Source: Thermodesulfovibrionales bacterium (GTDB taxonomy: Bacteria > Nitrospirota > Thermodesulfovibrionia > Thermodesulfovibrionales > UBA1546). Taken from it: a DNA stretch of 13,749 nt. Below the pieces are notes generated by a model. That model searched no databases. It had not been told where the DNA came from and saw only the letters and a program-made list of their open reading frames with translations. The stretch covers positions 1-13,749 of the forward strand of contig JASEHP010000029.1 of assembly GCA_030018605.1 (NCBI GenBank). The letters run 5' to 3'. This document shows, piece after piece, positions 1 to 6,237 of the stretch (positions are counted from its first letter, which is position 1; each line of letters begins with the position of its first letter). Made by a program: the position numbers and the translations under genes.

Positions 1-986
1 GCGCTTGCAAAAAAGCCCTTCTTCTGGTTTGCTGAGAAGATTTTCACAGCGTCATCATCAGAGACCTGAAGGTCAGATGCGCTAACCGTGCCTACTGCCT
101 TAATGATCAGAGGGTACTTTACGCCTCTTGTACCAAGAGCAGCCTTTGCCTTGTCCACGCTGTTTGTGTACTCACCGCATCCCTGCTCAACAAGCACTTT
201 CTGGCTTATCTTTGATGGATCGTAAAGCAGTTCTCCCTTGGGAGTGAAAACCCTGTTTATCAATGCAGGCCTGAAGTTCTGTTCAGTAGCGTCAATTATA
301 AGCCCGTCATGCGCTTCTACTGGAACAACCGCTGCCTTAAAGTTAGGCGCAGGCTTGCCGTCCACTTCATGAATGGCCTTTACAAATTGGGGGTCCATCT
401 TTCTTTCGGTTACAAACATTTTCTTATACAGACTGGATGCAAAACCGTCCGGCCCGTGCATTCCTACCTTGATTATGGCAATGGCAGTATCCTTCTCAGG
501 GCTGTAATCCTGAAAAACTACCTGAACGCCTTTTATAAACCCTGCAACAGCGGACCTGATTACATCATACTGCGCTACGCCGTCTTTAACCAGTGTATCG
601 CCTACGATTGCAAACCCGTTAATATATTCTGCAAGTGACCTTTGGGCGACAACTACTGCTGCCCTTTTAGCCATGCCTCCCCTTTGCGCGATATTGGTAT
701 GCGCAGGATTGCCATAAGCCTCGCCATAAAACAAAATCATTTCCTGACTGAAAGCAGCTCCGTCATCTCTGCCTGCAGCGCTGCCGGTTAAAGAAAGGTT
801 ATTTTTGCTCAGCCACTCATTTGCCTTGGTAAAGCTCGAGTCAAGCTGAATAGCGCCTGACTGCGTAGGCTGTTGAGGCTGCTGCTGTCCTCCCATTGGC
901 TCCGTTGGGTATTGCTGGGCAACAGCAATGCCTCCAAACCCAATGAGTAATATCAATGCTCCGATAAGCCATCTCTTATGTTTCAT
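1..986 (-). CDS. Exported LPP20/FlgP-like protein (3' end cut by window edge)
   Basis: The frame is open from an ATG at 986 to the left edge: 328 codons with no stop, so the C-terminus lies outside. A GGAGG sits 5 bases before the ATG. Residues 1-23 form a signal peptide (basic start, hydrophobic core, AVA before a QQ mature end) with no lipobox cysteine, so it should be exported but not lipidated. A Gln/Pro-rich linker covers about 33-42. Residues 100-178 resemble the LPP20/FlgP fold: an Ala/Arg-rich helix (MAKRAAVVVAQRSLAEYI), then VIRSAVAGFIKGVQVV and an AIAIIKVGM strand. Residues 226-328 follow a pattern I know from LPP20-type proteins (DGLIIDAT, FRPALINRVF, YPLIIKAVGT, DDAVKIF), which suggests only a short tail is missing. 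It is the last visible member of the minus-strand envelope set. The exact function is unknown; the family call is by pattern recognition only. Confidence 0.75.
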   Translation of the reverse strand, partial: MKHKRWLIGALILLIGFGGIAVAQQYPTEPMGGQQQPQQPTQSGAIQLDSSFTKANEWLSKNNLSLTGSAAGRDDGAAFSQEMILFYGEAYGNPAHTNIAQRGGMAKRAAVVVAQRSLAEYINGFAIVGDTLVKDGVAQYDVIRSAVAGFIKGVQVVFQDYSPEKDTAIAIIKVGMHGPDGFASSLYKKMFVTERKMDPQFVKAIHEVDGKPAPNFKAAVVPVEAHDGLIIDATEQNFRPALINRVFTPKGELLYDPSKISQKVLVEQGCGEYTNSVDKAKAALGTRGVKYPLIIKAVGTVSASDLQVSDDDAVKIFSANQKKGFFAS

Positions 987-1002
987 ATCGTCCTCCTTTT
1001 TT

Positions 1003-1070
1003 AGTGTAAGTGTCAGTGCAAGTGTAGGTTATAGCATTAATTACTCACACTAATCACTCGCACTTACACT
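1003..1070. repeat. Inverted repeat with arms made of AGTGNN hexamers
   Basis: The left arm (1003-1026) is four tandem hexamers, AGTGTA AGTGTC AGTGCA AGTGTA. The right arm (about 1043-1070) is the inverted counterpart, ACTCAC ACTAATC ACTCGC ACTTAC ACT. The outer ten bases, AGTGTAAGTG (1003-1012) and CACTTACACT (1061-1070), are perfectly complementary, and further AGTG/CACT blocks pair inside around an AT-rich loop. In the minus-strand transcript this would form a long imperfect hairpin between the S-layer-homology gene and the LPP20-like gene, ending just before the latter's ribosome binding site. It is followed by A residues rather than a U-run, so it is not an intrinsic terminator. Confidence 0.75.
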
Positions 1071-1092
1071 TCTTTTCATTTCTAACTTATTG

Positions 1093-2304
1093 CTAATAAA
1101 TATTCATCCTCTGCTTTAATACCCTCATCGCAAGCAATGCCTCTGCGCCGTCAACAGGAGCGTCTATCCTGAACTCGCCTGAAAGCTCGCCTTCCATAAT
1201 GCCTCTCGTAGTCATATTCATGACCGCATTATAGAACGGAGAAGTCTTCCTCACATCAGGGAACGGAGATTTTTCATGTCCGAAAAATGCAGTTGCAAGT
1301 TTTTCATCGCCCGTGAGTTTAATTAACACGTCTTCAAGTATCAACGCCATTTCGCCTCTTTTTACAACATCCGAAGGTTTAAACAGATATGCCCTCGTAG
1401 TCTCATCAAACTTCGGCTCAAGCCCCCTCACCTTCCACTTCATCATAGTAAGAACTTCCTCTTTAAACGGATGATTAAGGACATCAGGGGGAGTAAACTC
1501 TGCCTTCATCTTGTCAATCTGTGATTTTACAGGGATGCGTCCTGCAAAGAGCTTGTCAAGTTTCATTTCGGTGATAAGCAATGCTGCAAGGTCTGCCCTT
1601 GTGACTGAATCTTTAACAGCTATCTGCTTGCCTACATCGCCCACTGTAATGCCTGCCATAGCACGGACTATCTTATCTACGCGCTTATGCGCCTTGTCAG
1701 CCTTCTCATGCCACTTGCCTTCTCTCTTTGCATTCAGGACATCGGCAAACTTATCTCTTGCCTGCCTGAACTCTAACGCATTAAGATATGCCTTGCCCAT
1801 AAAATAATCTGCGGCCTCTTTGCCCTGATAATAGGTCAGCTTTTTCTCGTCAACTTTTAAGTCTCTGATTTCACCGTAGGCTTCCTCAGCTGTCTTAAGC
1901 CAGTCTTTTGTTGGTTTAATGGCGCTATGCACCCTCATTATTGCCACAAGATGATCAAATTTATCCTCAGCGCTTTCTGCAAGTTTGCCAGCTTTTTTGA
2001 GGTGTTCCATCACCCTTTCGGTTTCTACTTTTTTAAATGCCGCGTCAGCCTGCTGCTTGGTCTTATAAGCTGAAACAATGGCAAGGCCGTCATGGGCAGG
2101 AGAAAACTTTTCGTCACAGAAATTAGCCCTTTCAAATTTACTCTGCGCAACATCAACTTTTTTCTCCTCCAGCGCCTGCATCCCCATCAGATAATGGTGA
2201 GAGGGATTGTCGGTCGGGTCAGTGCATTTAGCGACCGGCTTTGTACAGGCGGAAATAAACGCAAGAATAAAAACCACAAACAGAACTCTCATACAGCCTT
2301 TCAT
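1093..2304 (-). CDS. TPR- and S-layer-homology-domain lipoprotein
   Basis: This is a 403-residue predicted lipoprotein. A short basic and hydrophobic leader ends in a lipobox (FISAC, Cys20), so the mature protein should be lipid-anchored in the envelope. Residues about 36-215 are helical and TPR-like (HYLMGMQALEEKKVDVAQSK and a later AYLNALEFRQARDKF). The C-terminal 185 residues carry three S-layer-homology-like modules: VTRADLAALLITEM near 225-245, FKPSDVVKRGEMALIL near 310-325, and FPDV...FYNAVMNM...RGIMEG...FRIDAPV near 348-387. SLH modules usually bind cell-wall-linked polymers, so a bridging role between outer membrane and wall is possible (inference). The ATG is preceded by AAGGAGGT at ideal spacing. 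It lies 118 bases after the small lipoprotein gene and has its own candidate promoter. The TPR and SLH calls are from sequence pattern. Confidence 0.8.
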   Translation of the reverse strand: MKGCMRVLFVVFILAFISACTKPVAKCTDPTDNPSHHYLMGMQALEEKKVDVAQSKFERANFCDEKFSPAHDGLAIVSAYKTKQQADAAFKKVETERVMEHLKKAGKLAESAEDKFDHLVAIMRVHSAIKPTKDWLKTAEEAYGEIRDLKVDEKKLTYYQGKEAADYFMGKAYLNALEFRQARDKFADVLNAKREGKWHEKADKAHKRVDKIVRAMAGITVGDVGKQIAVKDSVTRADLAALLITEMKLDKLFAGRIPVKSQIDKMKAEFTPPDVLNHPFKEEVLTMMKWKVRGLEPKFDETTRAYLFKPSDVVKRGEMALILEDVLIKLTGDEKLATAFFGHEKSPFPDVRKTSPFYNAVMNMTTRGIMEGELSGEFRIDAPVDGAEALLAMRVLKQRMNIY

Positions 2305-2364
2305 ACATACCTCCTTCTTTTTGTCGTTAAAGTTATTAACAAGATTAATATCGTCTCTTCTTAC

Positions 2365-2405
2365 TATTTACCACTAACAGCAAGATATGTAAAGGTAAAA
2401 TTCAC
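2365..2405 (-). promoter_or_regulatory. Candidate promoter for the SLH lipoprotein gene
   Basis: Read on the minus strand, the block GTGAATTTTACCTTTACA (2405-2388) matches 17 of 18 bases with the block holding the -35 box of the upstream promoter (5449-5432). TTTACA would be the -35. At 17 bases the -10 candidate is TAAATA (2365-2370), which is weak. The shared block argues for common control more than the boxes alone do. Confidence 0.45.
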
Positions 2406-2422
2406 ATCCGCCTTAAGGGTTT

Positions 2423-2893
2423 TTACGGCGCGACGAAAACACCGCCCTTCAGGTCAATTAAGCCGGCGATTTTTCCTGTTTTTTTATTGACATAGATAAG
2501 CACTTCACCGTTTCCAACCTTTGAAAGCAGTTCCACCACTTCCTGACGCATATTTTTATATTTAAGCTCAAGGTGATAGCCTGCCCTGTATATCCTTGAG
2601 TCTTTCTCTCTGGATGTCAACAATTCATCTTTAGAAACCTTATCCAGAACCAGATTTTTAAAGACAATGCCGACAATCTCCCCTGACTGCTCTTTAGTTA
2701 ATTTCCTCATAAGAGTTTCGGCATTGCCTTCCATAAGCTTTAATGCCTCGTCATATCTTGTTTCATTGAGCAGGGAAAAAATCTGCCTTATGGTGCTTTC
2801 ATCCTTTACAGGCTTACATGCGGCTATGAAGAGCAAAATAAGGAAAACAGCAATTGTAGCAAAAACTTTCTGTATCATTGCCTTATCTCGCAT
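2423..2893 (-). CDS. Small lipoprotein of unknown function
   Basis: This encodes a predicted 156-residue lipoprotein. The hydrophobic leader ends in FIAAC (Cys26 when counted from the ATG at 2893), a good lipobox. The mature part has an N-terminal helical segment (STIRQIFSLLNETRYDEALKL) and a basic C-terminal half ending in VLIYVNKKTGKIAGLIDLKGG, which looks like a beta-hairpin of the kind seen in small two-layer folds. I do not recognise the family. The start was set at the ATG at 2893, with AGGGG just upstream; a TTG at 2896 and an ATG at 2878 are alternatives. The gene begins 6 bases after the stop of the CsgG-like gene, with its ribosome binding site overlapping that stop, so the two are almost certainly co-transcribed and translationally coupled. 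Confidence 0.8.
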   Translation of the reverse strand: MRDKAMIQKVFATIAVFLILLFIAACKPVKDESTIRQIFSLLNETRYDEALKLMEGNAETLMRKLTKEQSGEIVGIVFKNLVLDKVSKDELLTSREKDSRIYRAGYHLELKYKNMRQEVVELLSKVGNGEVLIYVNKKTGKIAGLIDLKGGVFVAP

Positions 2894-2899
2894 CAACCC

Positions 2900-3958
2900 C
2901 TACATGACCTTTCTGTATATCTTTTGTATGCCCCTGAAAACGCCGGCTTTAGATTTTGTCCTGACAGCATGCTTTACAAAGACAAAATCAGCGCTTTCTT
3001 CAGGGATGACACAGATGCTTCTGTCAGGGAAAAGCTCTGTCTCGGTTACTGCACACTCAGCGATAACACGAGGCACAAGAGCTGTAGTGCCTTTTACAGT
3101 GTCCTTTTCAGGAATAAATTCTACTATGTCAACTGTGCTGCCGGCCTCAACGCCGTCTGCCTTTCCAAGGCTTAAAAATGCTATCCTGTTTTTCTTATTT
3201 GACTTGTGAGTCATGGTCTTGGAAATATAGCCGTAAACAGGGAAGGCTTCGGCAAGAGACTCTTTAACATCGTCGATTGCTCGGTACACAGCTTCCTGAA
3301 GCAAGCCGCACGGATTCTGAACCCTGCAGTCATATGAGCTACTTACATTTCTCGGTAAATTAGTTTTCTGGCCGTCAAGCTGGAATACCTGCTGGACACT
3401 GCCTGAAGGAAATGTAATAAGCCTGTAATTAACCAGCACCTTCCCTGACTCTGAACAGGTAGGGTTGGCATAATAGTCTTTACCTGTAAAAACGTTCTTT
3501 CGCATTCCTCCTGCCGTGAATGAGGCATTGACTCCCGCAGATGAAACAGCTCCCACAAATACAAAATCAACTCCCTTTGCAATCTGCATGAACTTATTAG
3601 CATCTACTTCGCTCGTGATTCCTGCCTGAAACTTCATTTCCTGCATAAAGGCATCAAGCTGGCTTCTTTCAACAACCTCCACAGTGCCTATCTTTGCGAG
3701 TGTCTGCGTGAAATTTTCATGCGCTGCCTGCCCCAGCCCGCAAGCAGTTCTGAACTGGGTGGAATCACCCGGCGGCAGAACAGCCAGTTTCGCCTTTTTC
3801 TTGTCTATAACATACTGAGGCAATTGATGAGACGCTGTCTTGGAGTCAATCGCCTCCTGTCTGAACTCTGAAATGCTCAGCTTCGGAGCACAGGAAGACG
3901 ATATGAAAGCGGCTGCAAGAATAGTCGCAAGAGAAATCTTTAACTGCCTTATATTCAT
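2900..3958 (-). CDS. CsgG-type lipoprotein with FlgT-C-like C-terminal domain
   Basis: This is a 352-residue predicted lipoprotein: the leader ends in ISSSC with the acceptor at Cys23. Residues about 56-240 follow the CsgG/TolB-N-type pattern: KLAVLPPGD, ENFTQTLAKIGTVEVVERSQLDAFM, then FMQIAKGVDFVFVGAV, VLVNYRLI and AVYRAIDDVKESLAEAFP. CsgG forms the outer-membrane curli secretion pore; relatives occur as LpoB-like and FlgT-M-like periplasmic domains. Residues about 241-331 look like FlgT-C (YGYI, RIAFLSLGKADGVEAGSTVDIVEF, SADFVFV), a small beta domain. Cys73, Cys168, Cys211 and Cys217 in the central domain could form disulfides. GGAGG precedes the ATG by about 9 bases. It lies 18 bases after the FlgT-N-like gene and is tightly coupled to the small lipoprotein. 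Whether it forms a pore cannot be told from sequence. Confidence 0.8.
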   Translation of the reverse strand: MNIRQLKISLATILAAAFISSSCAPKLSISEFRQEAIDSKTASHQLPQYVIDKKKAKLAVLPPGDSTQFRTACGLGQAAHENFTQTLAKIGTVEVVERSQLDAFMQEMKFQAGITSEVDANKFMQIAKGVDFVFVGAVSSAGVNASFTAGGMRKNVFTGKDYYANPTCSESGKVLVNYRLITFPSGSVQQVFQLDGQKTNLPRNVSSSYDCRVQNPCGLLQEAVYRAIDDVKESLAEAFPVYGYISKTMTHKSNKKNRIAFLSLGKADGVEAGSTVDIVEFIPEKDTVKGTTALVPRVIAECAVTETELFPDRSICVIPEESADFVFVKHAVRTKSKAGVFRGIQKIYRKVM

Positions 3959-3976
3959 AATAAGTAACCTCCTCGT

Positions 3977-5245
3977 TTATTTTTGGTATCTTAACGTTAT
4001 TGAAGACGGTGAAAAATTGACTATATGGAAATTGCCCTTCTGGCTTATGCTGTTAGCCAGATAAATAGGATTTTCAGAATAACTTACTACGAATTCCCCA
4101 AAACCTCCTACTGCTATTGGCTCTGAGACCATCGTAGTTTCGCTTATTTTTTCTGTTTTTATCACGGTTTTTGTTTTTTCTTCAACATTCGTAACCCATG
4201 CAATATTTTGAAGAATATCTTTCACTGCAAGATGACTATTTATGTCTGTAACTCCCTTTACCGTTACTTCCACCTTCTTTGCAATGCCTTTAATATACTG
4301 GCCTACTTTATCAAGGACAACAGGAATAAGTTTTGCCGACAGGTCTTTCAATCCGCTTGCAGCAGCATCTTCCACGTTCATCGCCATGCCCTTGCCTTCT
4401 TCGGTGCCGGCAGTAAGAATAACTGTCTTTCCTGCATTGTCTCTGGTTACGATTCTGTATGTCAGCCTCACTGTTACATTATTAAAAGGCATAGAGATGC
4501 CGTATCCTATGTCCTGCCCCTTTCTCGTGGAAATAGTGTAATCAATCTTTCCTATAAGAAGGATATTTGATAGAAATTTATACATTAAACTTCTCACGGT
4601 CATAAAGTTGCCGCTCTTAACTGCATTTTCAATTTCCTGAGCTGCCATTGCATGGGTTGGAGCAACGTCAACAACAGTATAGCCCTGCTCTGTAAGCCTG
4701 CCGATAAGATTCTCTGACAGAATGTTGGTTTCGTCATACTCATCTTTGGTTGCAAGCCCGCTCCTCTCGGTTTTCCCGTAAGGCGTTTTATGAATCTCTT
4801 CCATTTCCTTGACAACCTTGGGTTTTTTTGCAGGGATAAATACTGCGATTGAATTATTAAGCGCAAGGGACGATACAGCATCTCTTGCCTTCAGCGGCTC
4901 AACACATGCATTTATCCTGACCCAAAAGGTATCTTTCCGTGTTTCTTTGGCAAGCTCCTTAAAATTAGCAATAACGCCTCTTATCTGTTTGCTTACGGCA
5001 TCGTCAACAAGCGTCATGTTCTGAACTACGCTCTGAGCTTTGACTTCAACGCCAACTGCCTGCTCTATAGCAGCCCATTTTGCCCGTGCTATTGCCTCTG
5101 CTTTTGCAGACGGCACATCGTTGTTCACAATAACCGCCTCGCCCTCGGCATTAACACATTTTAGTTCGGCAAAACACTCAGCAATATTAACAGAGACATA
5201 AAAAATAAATACTAAAATGAATACAGCTATTATTTTTCTGCCCAC
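3977..5245 (-). CDS. Exported FlgT N-terminal-domain-like protein
   Basis: The start is placed at the GTG at 5245 (422 residues). A strong AGGAGG (within 5254-5260) stands 8-9 bases before it, whereas the upstream in-frame ATGs at 5269 and 5263 have no ribosome binding site and would place that AGGAGG inside the gene. The first 26 residues are a classical signal peptide (GRK, hydrophobic run, ECFA/E), so the product is periplasmic or surface-associated. Residues about 28-120 match the FlgT N-terminal/LPP20-like pattern: AEGEAVIVNNDVPSAKAEAI, ARAKWAAIEQAVGVEV, a RGVIANFKEL segment, then TFWVRINACVEPLKA. Residues about 185-325 form a second domain (ILLIGKIDYTIS, VTVRLTYRIVTRDNAGK, AASGLKDLSAKLIPVVL). 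The last 100 residues are unassigned. It leads the envelope operon. In Vibrio, FlgT-N belongs to the flagellar H-ring; here the context is not flagellar. Confidence 0.75.
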   Translation of the reverse strand: MGRKIIAVFILVFIFYVSVNIAECFAELKCVNAEGEAVIVNNDVPSAKAEAIARAKWAAIEQAVGVEVKAQSVVQNMTLVDDAVSKQIRGVIANFKELAKETRKDTFWVRINACVEPLKARDAVSSLALNNSIAVFIPAKKPKVVKEMEEIHKTPYGKTERSGLATKDEYDETNILSENLIGRLTEQGYTVVDVAPTHAMAAQEIENAVKSGNFMTVRSLMYKFLSNILLIGKIDYTISTRKGQDIGYGISMPFNNVTVRLTYRIVTRDNAGKTVILTAGTEEGKGMAMNVEDAAASGLKDLSAKLIPVVLDKVGQYIKGIAKKVEVTVKGVTDINSHLAVKDILQNIAWVTNVEEKTKTVIKTEKISETTMVSEPIAVGGFGEFVVSYSENPIYLANSISQKGNFHIVNFSPSSITLRYQK

Positions 5246-5324
5246 CCTACCGCACCTCCTCATTTTCATGATTGCAACTAACTATTCATCCATAGTGCAA
5301 AATGCCTATTTTCTACACCTTTTC

Positions 5325-5396
5325 TGCCATGCCGGCGAGTCCAGAATCTTTCCTTAAAGTAAGGATTCCCGACAAGCGGGAATGACGGCTGGATGC
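5325..5396. repeat. Palindromic intergenic repeat element
   Basis: A stretch running from GCCATGCCGGCGAGTCCAG to GAATGACGGCTGGATGC has the look of dispersed intergenic repeats common in Nitrospirota and deltaproteobacterial genomes. Its core is a perfect 7-base inverted repeat, ATTCCCG (5365-5371) / CGGGAAT (5377-5383), around ACAAG. A second small stem, CCTTA/TAAGG, lies at 5352-5364. It sits in the 5' leader of the envelope operon, downstream of the promoter at 5409-5437. Only this copy is present in the window, so its multi-copy nature is recognition, not observation. Confidence 0.6.
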
Positions 5397-5408
5397 TTTC
5401 TCAACTAA

Positions 5409-5437
5409 AGTGTAAAGGTATAAGGCTACGCTGTCAA
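5409..5437 (-). promoter_or_regulatory. Strong sigma70-type promoter of the envelope operon
   Basis: On the minus strand a perfect -35 box TTGACA (5437-5432) is followed after exactly 17 bases by TACACT (5414-5409), a 5-of-6-like -10 box. Transcription would start near 5402 and give a leader of about 157 bases before the GTG at 5245. Immediately upstream, overlapping the -35, is the near-palindrome GGTGAATTTTACC (5450-5438), a possible operator. Confidence 0.7.
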
Positions 5438-5454
5438 GGTAAAATTCACCATTC

Positions 5455-6162
5455 TTAGATTCTATTTTCTGCATCAGGAGAGATAAGAAAATAATCTCCA
5501 TCCTCCCTGACAACATCCCTGAAAGCAAGCGCCTTTATGACTTTGGATATGGCTTCCCTTGATGCACCTGTGCGGGCCGCCAGCTCTTTGTGCGTGAGTT
5601 TTTTTATCCTGAAAAAACCGCTTTTGTCCTTCTCGCCCTCTGCTGCCGCAATGCTAAGGAATAATTTTACAAGACGCTGGTTAACATCCAGAAAAGCTAA
5701 TGATTCTATCATGCCATCCGCCATTCTCAGCCTCTGCACCAGGGCAGAGAGAAGGTCAATGGCAATCATGGGGTCATCTTTAACTGCAGAAAGAAACCTC
5801 TCCCGCTTCAGCATTCCGAGCGCGGAGTCCTCCACTGCTATTATTGTGGCAGACCTTGGTTTTCCGTCAAGAAGGCTCATCTCGCCAAAAAAGTTCCCTT
5901 TATCAAAGGCGGCAAGAACAAGCTCCTGCCCTTCTTGATTTAATAGAGACGCCCTTACTGCGCCTTCAAGAACTATGTAAAGATCAGTGCTGCTGTCAGA
6001 CTGATAAAATACGGTTTCGCCCTTTTTGACCTGAAAGACAATGAAATCCTTTGCGATACGGCTCAGATAATTATCAGAAAGGCTTTTAAAAACAGGAAGC
6101 TCCCGGAGAAACTTCTCTATCAGCGCGCTTTTGTCTTTTCCTGAAAAAGACTCTAATTCCAT
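5455..6162 (-). CDS. Crp-family transcriptional regulator
   Basis: A 235-residue protein of normal length for the Crp/Fnr family. Residues about 22-135 form a cyclic-nucleotide-binding beta-barrel; the phosphate-binding cassette GNFFGEMSLLDGKPRSA (89-105) keeps Glu94 and Arg103, the residues that contact ribose and phosphate in cAMP/cGMP-binding members. A long dimer helix follows (about 130-175). The C-terminal winged helix-turn-helix (about 165-228) contains LTHKELAARTGASREAISKVIKAL. The protein has no cysteine, so it is not an FNR-type iron-sulfur oxygen sensor. GGAGGGG lies about 4 bases before the ATG. It is 75 bases downstream of, and on the same strand as, the YihY-cNMP fusion gene, and directly upstream of the envelope operon promoter, which makes both plausible targets or partners. 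The true ligand is not known from sequence. Confidence 0.9.
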   Translation of the reverse strand: MELESFSGKDKSALIEKFLRELPVFKSLSDNYLSRIAKDFIVFQVKKGETVFYQSDSSTDLYIVLEGAVRASLLNQEGQELVLAAFDKGNFFGEMSLLDGKPRSATIIAVEDSALGMLKRERFLSAVKDDPMIAIDLLSALVQRLRMADGMIESLAFLDVNQRLVKLFLSIAAAEGEKDKSGFFRIKKLTHKELAARTGASREAISKVIKALAFRDVVREDGDYFLISPDAENRI

Positions 6163-6237
6163 CTAACCCCTCCCTCTGTCATGCTGTCTAATGGCAAATC
6201 CTATAATACAAAAAATAAATATAATTTCACCAAGGTT

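Noticed and set aside
309..638. Plus-strand open frame of 109 codons
   Set aside because: It lies wholly opposite the LPP20-like gene, has no ribosome binding site and no recognisable protein features; it is a shadow of the minus-strand gene.
1003..1070. Intrinsic terminator between the SLH lipoprotein and LPP20-like genes
   Set aside because: The hairpin is long but is followed on the transcribed strand by A residues and a ribosome binding site, not a U-run.
2667..3209. Plus-strand open frame of 180 codons spanning two lipoprotein genes
   Set aside because: It runs antisense across the boundary of two well-supported lipoprotein genes and has the low-complexity Ser/Leu-rich composition of a reverse-frame shadow.
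5245..5402. Riboswitch in the envelope operon leader
   Set aside because: I see only the short stems of the intergenic repeat and no known aptamer signature.
5455..6162. FNR-type oxygen sensor
   Set aside because: The protein has no cysteine at all, so it cannot hold the FNR iron-sulfur cluster; the cNMP cassette points to a Crp-like ligand sensor.
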